Below are positions 1-7,612 of a stretch of DNA of 64,000 bases, piece after piece; position 1 is the first letter of the stretch, and the number at the start of each line of letters is the position of its first letter. The notes under the pieces were generated by a model, which was given only the letters and a program-made list of their open reading frames with translations, was not told the origin of the DNA and searched no databases. Made by a program: the position numbers and the translations under genes. Source of the DNA: an uncultured Clostridia bacterium (lineage in GTDB: Bacteria; Bacillota; Clostridia; Oscillospirales; Ruminococcaceae); the NCBI GenBank assembly GCA_947629335.1, contig CANRDI010000003.1, positions 164,987 to 228,986 of the forward strand, given 5' to 3'.

Positions 1-1
1 C

Positions 2-337
2 GATTTCTGCGAGTTCTTTTGCTCGGACAATTCGCTTATGAAATCCATACAGCATTGTTTTGATACGGCAGAGATAAAAACCCCCGCAGACGGCGAAACG
101 CTTACCCGCGCTATCTGCCCGCAAAATGTACAGCAGGGCGACATTGCCCCGATAAAGGCTTCGCATAAAGGAGCAAACTATACCTGGAACGGCTCGCCGA
201 TGTTTAACGCGGTCATAGTTGTACAGACCAAAAACGGCGTACAGCTTAACAAGTTCAAGGATTATAACCAGTGGGAAAATATGCGCTATGCTTTTGTGAA
301 CGACGGTCTTAAAAAGCAGGGTATAAAGATTTTTTAG
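2..337 (+). CDS. C-terminal part of an unrecognised protein (5' truncated by window edge)
   Basis: The reading frame is open from base 2 to the stop at 335-337. The ATG at 38 lies inside the open frame and has no convincing ribosome site, so this is most likely the tail of a longer protein cut by the window edge. About 111 residues are visible, soluble and without a membrane segment, with two early cysteines and an aromatic-rich middle (YTWNGSPMFNAVIV). I do not recognise the family. It ends 25 bases before a transglutaminase membrane protein, so the two are probably cotranscribed. In many Firmicutes that neighbour follows a MoxR ATPase and a DUF58 protein, but nothing visible here confirms a DUF58 identity. 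Confidence 0.5.
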   Translation, partial: DFCEFFCSDNSLMKSIQHCFDTAEIKTPADGETLTRAICPQNVQQGDIAPIKASHKGANYTWNGSPMFNAVIVVQTKNGVQLNKFKDYNQWENMRYAFVNDGLKKQGIKIF

Positions 338-362
338 ATATTTCGAGGTAAAATTTCAGCAG

Positions 363-2999
363 ATGTCCGTTAAAAAGAAATCAGACTTCATTCTTGTATT
401 TGACAGATATTTTTCAAAACAACCCGACGTCGCCGCGTCAATAATTAAAAGAACAGTTTACGGCTGTGCAGAATGCGTATGTATGATGTTCTGCCTGCTC
501 GGAATATATAATATTCCCGTAAATCCTTTTTTGACGGCGCTTTGCTGTGTTGCGGCGACAGCGTTTTTCTGCGTGCTGTTCGGGTTTGTGAGAAAACGTT
601 TGGCTGTACCGGCGATTTTTACGATAGGCGTTGTGGTAGTCAGAGTAAATATCGACGCCGTATGGGAAAAATTCCAGTTCTTTGTGGACGCGGTTTTCAG
701 GGGGCTTGACGGCTCTGTTTTCGAAATGAAAAGGTATATGTGGCATCCTGAACTGACCGAGACCGACCCGAACATGATAATGCCTACAATTGTCGGCATT
801 TCGCTCATTATGTCCGTCATTTGCGCGGGCGCAATGTTCAGAAAGCCTGCGGGAACTGCTCCGCTTGTTACGTTTACGATACTTATAGCGCCGATGATAG
901 CCGCGCAAAAACTTTCGTTCAACCTGTGGCTTATACCGACCGCAGCGCTTTTGATAGGAGGATTTGCCGCGTCAAAAGCGTTTTCGGGAGGAATTATAAC
1001 GCGCGGAGGAACTTACGGCGGCTGTAAGAACAGGCTGAGCTTTGAAGAACAGTCTTTCGGCGCGAACTCTGCAAATGTTCCCGCGATACAATTTGCAAAA
1101 ACAAATTTCGTGCATTACTCAAAATATTTTTCCGCTGCGGTAAGCGCCGCCGCGATTCTTGTTGTGACGGGAATTATAGGCTCGGTCATAATGCAGGGAA
1201 AATTAGGTATAGATTACAGCGGAATATATGATTTCTTTTCAAGTTTCGGCAAAAAGACCGTGAGTTATACTCCCGATGGCGGTACGGACGAAAATGAAGA
1301 AAACGTTCCGTTTTCCGAGGCTTTTTCCCAGTCGCTGGGCGTTAGTTCTTCCATAAGCGGCGACCGCGATATAATTCGGGTCATAAACACAGGCGATACG
1401 GCTTATCTTCGCGGAGATATAGGCACGGATTTCGACGGCAAAATGTGGAGATCGCTTACGGAGAACGAAAACATAGAGGAAAATCGATTTTGCTTTTCGG
1501 AAATGAGTACGTTTTTAAAACTGAGGTGGTCGGAGGACGAGCGCTTTGCGAACGAAGTTATTCCCGAAAATTGGTATTTTTATAACAGAAGCGAAATAAG
1601 GGTCGATTATATTGCCGAAACAGATGTGGTATTTCTGCCGTCAAATCTGAGCAGTTATCCTGAGTACTTTAAGAAAAATTACGAGCTTTACGGCGATTAT
1701 GTCGTAAGGAAAGACGCCGATAATAATAGCTCGCTTCTTTTAACGGCTGATGTCCCTTCTGTAAATTATTCGGGAGCATTTTCAGAAGAAAAAACTCAGA
1801 TATTTGAAAGTCTGAATAGAATTGTAAACTGTTTTAACTATAACAGATGGTGCATTGACTATCTGAGAGGACAGAATGTCTATGATGAATATAAGGATTA
1901 TATAGACAAGACATATATAAGCGTCCCCGAAAATATGATAAATGACATAACGGATTTCCTTTATAAAACGGGACTTTACCGTTCCGACATAAAACACGCG
2001 GATGATGTCGAACAGTACAAACTGTGTATAGAAATAACCGATTATCTTAAAAAGAACTATACCTATGCTTTAGGAGTTGATAACGGAGAAGATAATCCCG
2101 TTATGACATTTCTGAAGGAAACAAAGAGCGGACACTGTGCGCTGTATGCAAGCGCAATGACGCTTATGCTGAGGTCAATGGGTATCCCCGCGAGATATTG
2201 TACGGGGTTTGTCGCGCCTCATTCCGAACTTGACGAAGGAATGACGGTACTGAAAGCGAAAAATCTCCACGCATGGTGCGAGGTATATTTTAATAACATA
2301 GGCTGGATAACTTTTGACCCGACAAGCAACGCCGTAGCAGGCACAGCCGTCGGTACGCCCGAAAACTCGTCGGATAATTCGTCTGAAACCGAAAGCTCCG
2401 AAGCCCACAGCGCTCAAACCGAGGACAGCGAAACAGAAAGCCGCACGGACAGCGAAACTGAAAGAGAAGAAAGCTCGGAATTTTCCGACGAAAGCTCAAA
2501 CGAAGATGAAACGCATTATCCCGAAGAAAGCGGCGGGGATATTGAACAGGAAAATAACATAACAAACGTTTGGCCGTTTGTTTTCGCGGGATTTGCAGCA
2601 GCAGTAGCAGCCGCCGCGGCAATAACGGCGCTGTACAAGTTCCGAAAGCTCGATAAAGCGGCGAAGAATGCGCTCGAAAACGCAAAGATATACGGAAAAT
2701 GCGAAGAGATATACGCGAAGATCATTGCGGTATTGGAGCTTTGCGGATACAGGCAGAACACAGGAGAACAGCCCGACAGCTTTTTTGCGCGCGCTGACAG
2801 GCATTTCAGGACAAAGCTGTCAAAGCACAGCAGAACGCTTTTGAAAATTGCGTTTGCAAAGGGCGGATTTAGCGAAGCTGAACTTTGCGAGTCGGTAGAG
2901 CTTTTGAAAGATCTTTTTGCCGCAGCCGATTCACAGCTTGTCGCGGTCGGGCGCGTCAAACTGAGGAGAATTGTGATAAACGACATTAAGACGTCGTAA
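363..2999 (+). CDS. Transglutaminase-like membrane protein (TgpA/DUF3488 type)
   Basis: An 878-residue protein. The N-terminal ~220 residues carry several hydrophobic segments, followed by another near residue 260, which matches the multi-TM half of TgpA-type proteins. An extracytoplasmic region follows with a transglutaminase-like core: Cys592 in SGHCALYAS, His636 in LHAWCEVYF and Asp652 in WITFDPT form the expected catalytic triad. A Ser/Glu/Asp-rich low-complexity linker (about 660-730) leads to a last membrane helix rich in Ala and a cytoplasmic tail (about 760-878), as in DUF4129-type ends. The start at 363 has GAGGT about 14 bases upstream. By family, it should act as a thiol protease or amide-linkage enzyme at the cell surface; the substrate is unknown. 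A second, unrelated transglutaminase-fold protein lies at 57830-61222. Confidence 0.85.
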   Translation: MSVKKKSDFILVFDRYFSKQPDVAASIIKRTVYGCAECVCMMFCLLGIYNIPVNPFLTALCCVAATAFFCVLFGFVRKRLAVPAIFTIGVVVVRVNIDAVWEKFQFFVDAVFRGLDGSVFEMKRYMWHPELTETDPNMIMPTIVGISLIMSVICAGAMFRKPAGTAPLVTFTILIAPMIAAQKLSFNLWLIPTAALLIGGFAASKAFSGGIITRGGTYGGCKNRLSFEEQSFGANSANVPAIQFAKTNFVHYSKYFSAAVSAAAILVVTGIIGSVIMQGKLGIDYSGIYDFFSSFGKKTVSYTPDGGTDENEENVPFSEAFSQSLGVSSSISGDRDIIRVINTGDTAYLRGDIGTDFDGKMWRSLTENENIEENRFCFSEMSTFLKLRWSEDERFANEVIPENWYFYNRSEIRVDYIAETDVVFLPSNLSSYPEYFKKNYELYGDYVVRKDADNNSSLLLTADVPSVNYSGAFSEEKTQIFESLNRIVNCFNYNRWCIDYLRGQNVYDEYKDYIDKTYISVPENMINDITDFLYKTGLYRSDIKHADDVEQYKLCIEITDYLKKNYTYALGVDNGEDNPVMTFLKETKSGHCALYASAMTLMLRSMGIPARYCTGFVAPHSELDEGMTVLKAKNLHAWCEVYFNNIGWITFDPTSNAVAGTAVGTPENSSDNSSETESSEAHSAQTEDSETESRTDSETEREESSEFSDESSNEDETHYPEESGGDIEQENNITNVWPFVFAGFAAAVAAAAAITALYKFRKLDKAAKNALENAKIYGKCEEIYAKIIAVLELCGYRQNTGEQPDSFFARADRHFRTKLSKHSRTLLKIAFAKGGFSEAELCESVELLKDLFAAADSQLVAVGRVKLRRIVINDIKTS

Positions 3000-3163
3000 G
3001 CCGAGATGATATTTGGTCTCCGCTAAGATAAAAATAAGCTGACTGCCGTTTTATAGTCCATTCACCGAAAAACAGCCGTCGGGCTTTGGCGGGTTTTCAT
3101 ATTGCCGAAAAAACGTTTCAGTTAAATTCGCTGAAAAATGTTGTACTTTTTTTAAAAAAGGTG
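3000..3163. other. Intergenic stretch before the DHH gene
   Basis: Together with the promoter and leader to 3337, this gives about 340 bases without a gene. I see no clear intrinsic terminator for the upstream transglutaminase gene. After the promoter (3164-3192) a leader of about 140 bases can fold an imperfect stem (3223-3236 against 3243-3257), but it does not match a riboswitch class that I recognise. Confidence 0.4.
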
Positions 3164-3192
3164 TTGATTTTCAATAATAAACGTGTTATAAT
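3164..3192 (+). promoter_or_regulatory. Sigma-A type promoter for the DHH gene
   Basis: TTGATT at 3164-3169 and TATAAT at 3187-3192 are separated by 17 bases. It lies about 145 bases upstream of the DHH-family start codon and implies a long 5' leader. Confidence 0.7.
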
Positions 3193-3337
3193 AAAATTAG
3201 GATTGTAAAATGCTTCTGATGACGCGCTGTTCTTGCTTTTTGGCAGGAATGAACGCGGGTAAAAACCCTACTGCGGCTTTTGCTTTTCATTTGTGCCGTT
3301 TTATCCAAAGATTACATATAGAAAGAGGTTGCTTCCC

Positions 3338-4270
3338 ATGGCTATGAGATTGATAACACGTTCGGATTTTGATGGACTTGCGTGCGGAGCTTTGCTTTTG
3401 AGCGCAGGCATCGTCGATAGCTGGACTTTTGCTCACCCAAAGGATCTTCAGGATGGTCTTGTGCCTGTGACAGAAAACGACTGTCTGGCAAATGTTCCTT
3501 TTGTAGAAGGCTGTGGGCTGTGGTTTGACCACCATTCGAGCGAAGAAGAACGTATCCGCTATAAGGGAAAATATAAGGGAGAGAGCCGTATCACTCCGAG
3601 CTGTGCGCGCATAATTTACGAATATTACGGCGGGAAAGAGCGTTTTCCGAATTTTGACGACCTTATGGAAGCTGTAGACAAGGTTGACAGCGGAAATCTT
3701 ACAAGAGATGAGATACTTAATCCTCAGGGCTGGATACTTATAGGTTTTCTTATGGATCCGAGAACGGGCTTGGGACGTTTCAGAAACTTTACGATAAGCA
3801 ATTATCAGCTAATGGAAAAACTCTTGAGATGCTGCGCTTATATGAGCACGAAAGAGATTCTCGAAATGCCCGATATACAAGAGCGCATAAAGCTCTATAA
3901 CGAGCAAACGGAACTGTTCAAGGAAATGGTCTACGCCCATACAAGAACGGAGGGCGACGTTATAATAAGCGACCTCCGCGGAGTAAATCCGATATATACC
4001 GGAAACCGTTTTCTGATATACTCTCTTTATCCGGAGCAGAACATAAGCTGCTGGATAGTAGACGGAAAGGGCGGAAAGGGATGTTCCTGCGCAGTGGGGT
4101 ATTCGATACTTACGAGAACATCGCATGTCAATGTCGGAAGGCTTATGCTGAAATACGGCGGAGGCGGTCATATGGCTGTCGGAACGTGCCAGTTCAGCGA
4201 CGAGGACGCGCCGACGAAAGTTCCTCAGCTGATAGACGAGCTGGTGAATTATGAAAAGCTGTATAAATAA
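3338..4270 (+). CDS. DHH/DHHA1 family phosphoesterase (exopolyphosphatase-like)
   Basis: A 310-residue cytoplasmic protein of the DHH superfamily, which hydrolyses phosphodiester or phosphoanhydride bonds in small nucleotides or polyphosphate using Mn ions. It shows the metal-binding signatures RSDFDGLACG near the N-terminus and LWFDHHSSEE around residue 60, and the DHHA1 substrate motif KYGGGGHMAVGTC near the C-terminus. The ATG at 3338 is chosen over the upstream in-frame ATG at 3293 because AAGAGG lies 10 bases ahead and the motif then begins right after the start, as in relatives. The exact substrate (oligoRNA, pAp, polyphosphate) cannot be told from sequence. It is a single-gene unit with its own promoter. 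Confidence 0.8.
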   Translation: MAMRLITRSDFDGLACGALLLSAGIVDSWTFAHPKDLQDGLVPVTENDCLANVPFVEGCGLWFDHHSSEEERIRYKGKYKGESRITPSCARIIYEYYGGKERFPNFDDLMEAVDKVDSGNLTRDEILNPQGWILIGFLMDPRTGLGRFRNFTISNYQLMEKLLRCCAYMSTKEILEMPDIQERIKLYNEQTELFKEMVYAHTRTEGDVIISDLRGVNPIYTGNRFLIYSLYPEQNISCWIVDGKGGKGCSCAVGYSILTRTSHVNVGRLMLKYGGGGHMAVGTCQFSDEDAPTKVPQLIDELVNYEKLYK

Positions 4271-4378
4271 CAGCTTTTTGCGGTATGCTGATAAAGCACA
4301 ACGGGCAGAGAACGGTTTTTGTGCGAACAGAATAGCAGACAGCTCCGTTTTATTGAAAAACATTTTATAATACATAAA

Positions 4379-4403
4379 AGAGCCGCAGGTTTTCTGCGGC
4401 TCT
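4379..4403. terminator. Hairpin downstream of the DHH gene
   Basis: A perfect 10-bp stem (4379-4388 with 4394-4403, AGAGCCGCAG arm) with a 5-base loop. The plus-strand 3' side lacks a T run, while the minus-strand reading ends in TTTTATGTATT. It therefore looks more like a minus-strand terminator, although there is no minus-strand gene upstream of it here. Termination of the DHH transcript is possible but weak. Confidence 0.45.
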
Positions 4404-4786
4404 AAACCTTCGGTAAACATATTTCAGAGCCGATAAGTAAAAAGTACAAATATCATGAAAATGGTATAAGGTTTTAATTTATAAAGCACTCGTGACTGTA
4501 CAGCAGGAAACGCCGATAGTCCTTATTATGCGTTTCTTCGCCAGCTATGCACTGCTGCTCAAACGTTTTTTTTGACATAACATTATCCCACACCCGCGCG
4601 TTGTCCGAGGGGTTGCGCCGTGCTGCTCGCTGCGCTGCGCAGCTGTTCACTGCGCTTGCGCTCCGCTCACAATTTTCGCTGCGCGAAAATTACGGCGCAA
4701 CCCTTCTCTGCTGAGAGACGGTCAGCTGAATGGCAAGTGCAGAAACGCTGTTTTATCCGACTTCTGCTTTCCGATAGCTAAACGGC
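4404..4786. other. Non-coding stretch without a recognised gene
   Basis: No open frame with a ribosome site is visible. The notable content is the GC-rich branched palindrome at 4610-4703, listed separately. The flanks are ordinary AT-rich sequence. Confidence 0.5.
4610..4703. repeat. GC-rich branched palindrome (cloverleaf-like)
   Basis: An exact 12-bp outer inverted repeat (GGGTTGCGCCGT at 4610-4621, complement at 4692-4703) encloses at least three inner hairpins: 4629-4643 (GCTGCG stem, 3-base loop), 4652-4661 (GCGC stem) and 4671-4691 (9-bp stem AATTTTCGC, 3-base loop). The whole unit is about 94 bases and much richer in GC than its surroundings. It could be a mobile palindromic repeat of the REP/MITE kind or a structured RNA. 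I see no second copy in this window. Confidence 0.6.
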
Positions 4787-4815
4787 TTGACAAAAGATGA
4801 GTTATGTGATAAAAT
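4787..4815 (+). promoter_or_regulatory. Promoter for the small membrane protein and HD gene
   Basis: TTGACA at 4787-4792 and TAAAAT at 4810-4815 with a 17-base spacer, 17 bases before the ATG at 4833, so the leader is very short. Confidence 0.7.
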
Positions 4816-4832
4816 AAGATGAGGTTGATGTT

Positions 4833-5273
4833 ATGGAATACCTTATTGTAATAGCTCTGCTTGCAATCATTTTCCTTTGTATCGGGTTCAGCCCCGGAGA
4901 TGTTATATTTATGCTCGTTGCTCTTTTGTGCGTCGGTATTCTCTTAGTCGGCTTGTTTTTCGTGTTCTCGCTTGTAGTTTTGCTGACTTCGCGCCCGATA
5001 AGAGCGACATTTGTCAGAATGAACGACGAGGGGCGTTATCCGTGCGCTGTTTACAAAACGGATAATGCCGAGATAAAAAACATCTTTCCCTGTGAAATGG
5101 TTTTGAAAGATAAACTGTATGTTCCCGAAAAGGAAGTAAAGATACGCAGATGTACTTTTATAAAAGCGGCACTCGATAAAAACGCCGTAATGACTATAAT
5201 TTTCGGAAGTATTGTATTTATACCGCTTTCTGCCGCGGTCATATTTGCGGTAAAATATTTTTTCGGTATTTAA
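4833..5273 (+). CDS. Small membrane protein of unknown function
   Basis: 146 residues. Two adjoining hydrophobic helices occupy residues ~1-50, a polar domain with basic and acidic residues spans ~53-118, and a third helix lies at ~120-142. No motif or family is recognised. GATGAGG upstream supports the start. It is followed after only 9 bases by the HD-domain gene, so the two are likely cotranscribed, but no functional link can be read from the sequence. Confidence 0.65.
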   Translation: MEYLIVIALLAIIFLCIGFSPGDVIFMLVALLCVGILLVGLFFVFSLVVLLTSRPIRATFVRMNDEGRYPCAVYKTDNAEIKNIFPCEMVLKDKLYVPEKEVKIRRCTFIKAALDKNAVMTIIFGSIVFIPLSAAVIFAVKYFFGI

Positions 5274-5282
5274 GGTGAATTT

Positions 5283-5975
5283 ATGAGCAATATAACATAC
5301 GAATATATAAAAACGAACAAAGATGTACAGACTTATATAAATTACGCCGACGCGGCGCTTATGTCCATAGGCTATACAGAACATTCAAATGCCCATGTCG
5401 AGCGCGCGGCAGCAAAAGCATATATGATATTGAATACGCTCGGCTATGACGAGCGCACCTGCGAGTTGGCGCAGATAGCTGCATATATGCATGACATAGG
5501 AAACGTCGTAAACCGCGTAGGTCATGCGCAGATCGGCGCAGTTATGGCATTCAGGCTTTTAGACAGGCTCGGAATGCCTGCGGACGAGATAGCAAGAGTT
5601 GTCTCGGCAATAGGAAATCACGACGAGGGCGCGGCTTCTCCCGTAACTCCTATAGCCGCGGCGCTTATTATTGCCGATAAATCCGACGTAAGGCGTTCGA
5701 GAGTGCGCGGGGCAAACGGCGAAAAATTTGTTCCAAGCAGTGAAAATCTCGCAAGGGATATCCATGACCGTGTGAATTATGCAGTCGAAAGTTCCGAGCT
5801 GAGCTTTTCAGACGACAAAAAAAGCATTATATTGAGCCTCGGAATTGATCTTTCGATAAGCTCGGTCATGGAGTATTTCGAGATATTTATCTCGCGTATG
5901 AATGTTTGCAGGACTGCCGCTAAATCTCTCGGCGTAAATTTTGAAGTTATGGTGAACAATTCAAGAATTTTGTAA
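5283..5975 (+). CDS. HD-domain phosphohydrolase-like protein
   Basis: 230 residues, cytoplasmic. The HD superfamily metal ligands are visible in order: His in the segment NAHVERAAAKA (about residue 39), the His-Asp doublet in YMHDIGNV (about 70-71), a later histidine in GNHDEGAA (about 115) and an Asp in IIADKSDV (about 133). Such proteins hydrolyse phosphate from nucleotides or nucleotide second messengers. The substrate cannot be assigned. The gene is the second of a two-gene unit and ends before a run of AT-rich DNA that holds the purine operon promoter. Confidence 0.75.
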   Translation: MSNITYEYIKTNKDVQTYINYADAALMSIGYTEHSNAHVERAAAKAYMILNTLGYDERTCELAQIAAYMHDIGNVVNRVGHAQIGAVMAFRLLDRLGMPADEIARVVSAIGNHDEGAASPVTPIAAALIIADKSDVRRSRVRGANGEKFVPSSENLARDIHDRVNYAVESSELSFSDDKKSIILSLGIDLSISSVMEYFEIFISRMNVCRTAAKSLGVNFEVMVNNSRIL

Positions 5976-6042
5976 AAAAATCACAAATTTTATTGGAGCT
6001 TTTTGTGAGAATTTAATAATTTCAAAAAAATTTAAAATCCTC

Positions 6043-6071
6043 TTGCAATTCGCGCAAATTTATAGTACAAT
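6043..6071 (+). promoter_or_regulatory. Promoter of the purine operon leader
   Basis: TTGCAA at 6043-6048 and TACAAT at 6066-6071 with a 17-base spacer. It is followed by a leader containing a 22-codon ORF and an intrinsic terminator before purE. No purine riboswitch core or clear PurBox pair was recognised. Confidence 0.7.
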
Positions 6072-6120
6072 ATATATGGATTTATTCCGTAATTTTTCCG
6101 TTATAAGGGAGTTTTTGGAA

Positions 6121-6189
6121 ATGAGCTTTGTTGTGCGTGTTAAAAATATCGGCTCTATGTTGTTATGGAATAAGTGCATAAAAAATTAA
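6121..6189 (+). CDS. 22-codon leader ORF upstream of purE
   Basis: An ATG at 6121 preceded by AAGGGAG about 10 bases upstream opens a 22-codon frame ending with TAA at 6187-6189. The peptide begins MSFVVRVKNIGSM and contains one Trp and one Cys. It sits between a promoter (6043-6071) and a terminator whose stem starts 5 bases after the stop codon, the usual geometry of a translated attenuation leader. It could instead be a stand-alone small protein with its own transcription unit. It has too few residues for family recognition. Translation is supported only by the ribosome site and location. Confidence 0.55.
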   Translation: MSFVVRVKNIGSMLLWNKCIKN

Positions 6190-6194
6190 AAAGA

Positions 6195-6243
6195 AGCCGT
6201 ATTTTTTAAAGTAAAATACGGCTGTTTTATTTGATTTTTTTGA
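6195..6243 (+). terminator. Intrinsic terminator or attenuator before purE
   Basis: A perfect 11-bp stem (AGCCGTATTTT at 6195-6205 with 6213-6223), a 7-base loop, then a T-rich tail GTTTTATTTGATTTTTTT. It begins right after the leader ORF stop and ends about 15 bases before purE, so read-through would be required for purine gene expression from the upstream promoter. Confidence 0.8.
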
Positions 6244-6258
6244 AAGGAATTTTTTGTT

Positions 6259-6783
6259 ATGTCATTGAAAAAAGTTGCGGTGATTATGGGGAGCGACAGC
6301 GATCTGCCTGTCGTGAAAAAAGCTCTTTCCGAGCTTAAACACTATAATGTGGAGTTTGAATGTCATGTTATGTCGGCACACAGAACGCCGGGGCTTGCGT
6401 GCGATTTTGCGGCAAACGCAAAGAAAAACGGCTTCGGAGTAATTATCTGTGCAGCGGGTATGGCTGCTCACCTCGCGGGTATCATTGCGGCGCACACGAC
6501 CTTGCCCGTTATCGGAATACCGTGCAGTTCTAAAAATTTCGACGGAATGGACGCGCTTTTAGCGACAGTCCAGATGCCGTCGGGAGTTCCTGTGGCAACG
6601 GTTGCGGTAGACGGCGCGAAAAATGCCGCAATACTTGCTGTTCAGATATTGGCGCTGAGTGATGACGAGCTTTCGGACAAGCTGTCTAAAAGTAAGCGCG
6701 AAATGGCTGAAGAAATTTCGGCAAAGGACGCAAAACTTCAAAAGGAGCTTGAAACGGACGCTTTCAGCACGCTCAGTTTCTGA
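6259..6783 (+). CDS. purE: N5-carboxyaminoimidazole ribonucleotide mutase PurE
   Basis: A 174-residue protein of the class I PurE fold, which rearranges N5-CAIR to CAIR in de novo purine synthesis. The N-terminal MGSDSDLPV motif, the SAHRTPG motif near residue 40 and the GMAAHLAGI loop are the family's substrate-binding signatures. Length is typical. GAAAGGA upstream supports the ATG. No purK is present in the window, so carboxylation of AIR must be encoded elsewhere or be bypassed. It is the first structural gene after the leader terminator. Confidence 0.95.
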   Translation: MSLKKVAVIMGSDSDLPVVKKALSELKHYNVEFECHVMSAHRTPGLACDFAANAKKNGFGVIICAAGMAAHLAGIIAAHTTLPVIGIPCSSKNFDGMDALLATVQMPSGVPVATVAVDGAKNAAILAVQILALSDDELSDKLSKSKREMAEEISAKDAKLQKELETDAFSTLSF

Positions 6784-6867
6784 CGGTTCGGTTTTGGACG
6801 GATGATATAATTTGGTAAAAAATTGCAGGGCAATGCAAATAATATTATACATAAAGGAGATATTACT

Positions 6868-7584
6868 ATGGAGTACACAAAAGGACAACAGCTTTATGAG
6901 GGAAAGGCAAAGAAAGTCTTTGCCACAAACGACCCCGACTACGTTATCGTTGACTACAAAGACGACGCGACTGCATTCAACGGTGAGAAAAAGGGTACTA
7001 TCGCAGGAAAGGGTGTTATCAACAACAAGATGACGAACTATATGTTCGGAATGCTTGAAAAAGAGGGCGTCCCTACCCACCTTGTGAAAGAACTTTCCGA
7101 CAGAGAAACGCTCGTAAAGAAAGTAGAGATAGTGCCTCTTGAGGTCATTGTAAGAAACGTTGCGGCGGGGAGCTTTTCAAAAAAGCTCGGAATTGCCGAG
7201 GGAACTCCCTTAAAATGCCCGACGCTCGAATTCAGCTATAAGAACGACGAGCTGGGCGACCCGTTTATAAACGATTATTACGCGCTCGGTCTGGGGCTTG
7301 CGACAAGGGAAGAGCTTGATACTATCGCAAAATATGCGTTTAAGGTAAACGAATTTATGCTTAAATTCTTTAAGTCGGTAAATGTTGACCTTATCGATTT
7401 TAAGATTGAGTTCGGACGTTTCCACGGGCAGATACTTCTTGCGGACGAAATTTCTCCAGATACCTGCCGCTTCTGGGACAGCACGACCCACGAAAAGCTC
7501 GATAAAGACCGTTTCCGCCGCGATATGGGCGGCGTCGAGGACGCTTATAACGAGATGATGAAGAGAATTATGTCCACAAAGTAA
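6868..7584 (+). CDS. purC: SAICAR synthetase PurC
   Basis: 238 residues. It joins CAIR and aspartate with ATP to give SAICAR. The start at 6868 is preferred over the in-frame ATG at 6823 because AAAGGAGAT precedes it and the protein then begins [18 protein letters not shown], the normal family N-terminus. Further signatures are [11 protein letters not shown] (about 96-106) and LIDFKIEFG (about 176-184) with the DEISPD segment following. It is 84 bases after purE and 28 before the PurF-like gene. Confidence 0.95.
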   Translation: MEYTKGQQLYEGKAKKVFATNDPDYVIVDYKDDATAFNGEKKGTIAGKGVINNKMTNYMFGMLEKEGVPTHLVKELSDRETLVKKVEIVPLEVIVRNVAAGSFSKKLGIAEGTPLKCPTLEFSYKNDELGDPFINDYYALGLGLATREELDTIAKYAFKVNEFMLKFFKSVNVDLIDFKIEFGRFHGQILLADEISPDTCRFWDSTTHEKLDKDRFRRDMGGVEDAYNEMMKRIMSTK

Positions 7585-7612
7585 TTTAAAACGGGAGCAT
7601 AAAGGAGAGCTT

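Noticed and set aside
438..922. Long minus-strand ORFs opposite the transglutaminase gene
   Set aside because: They are antisense to a gene with clear domain motifs and have no ribosome site.
5976..6258. Purine riboswitch upstream of purE
   Set aside because: The expected conserved core and three-way junction are not recognisable; only a promoter, a short ORF and a terminator are visible.
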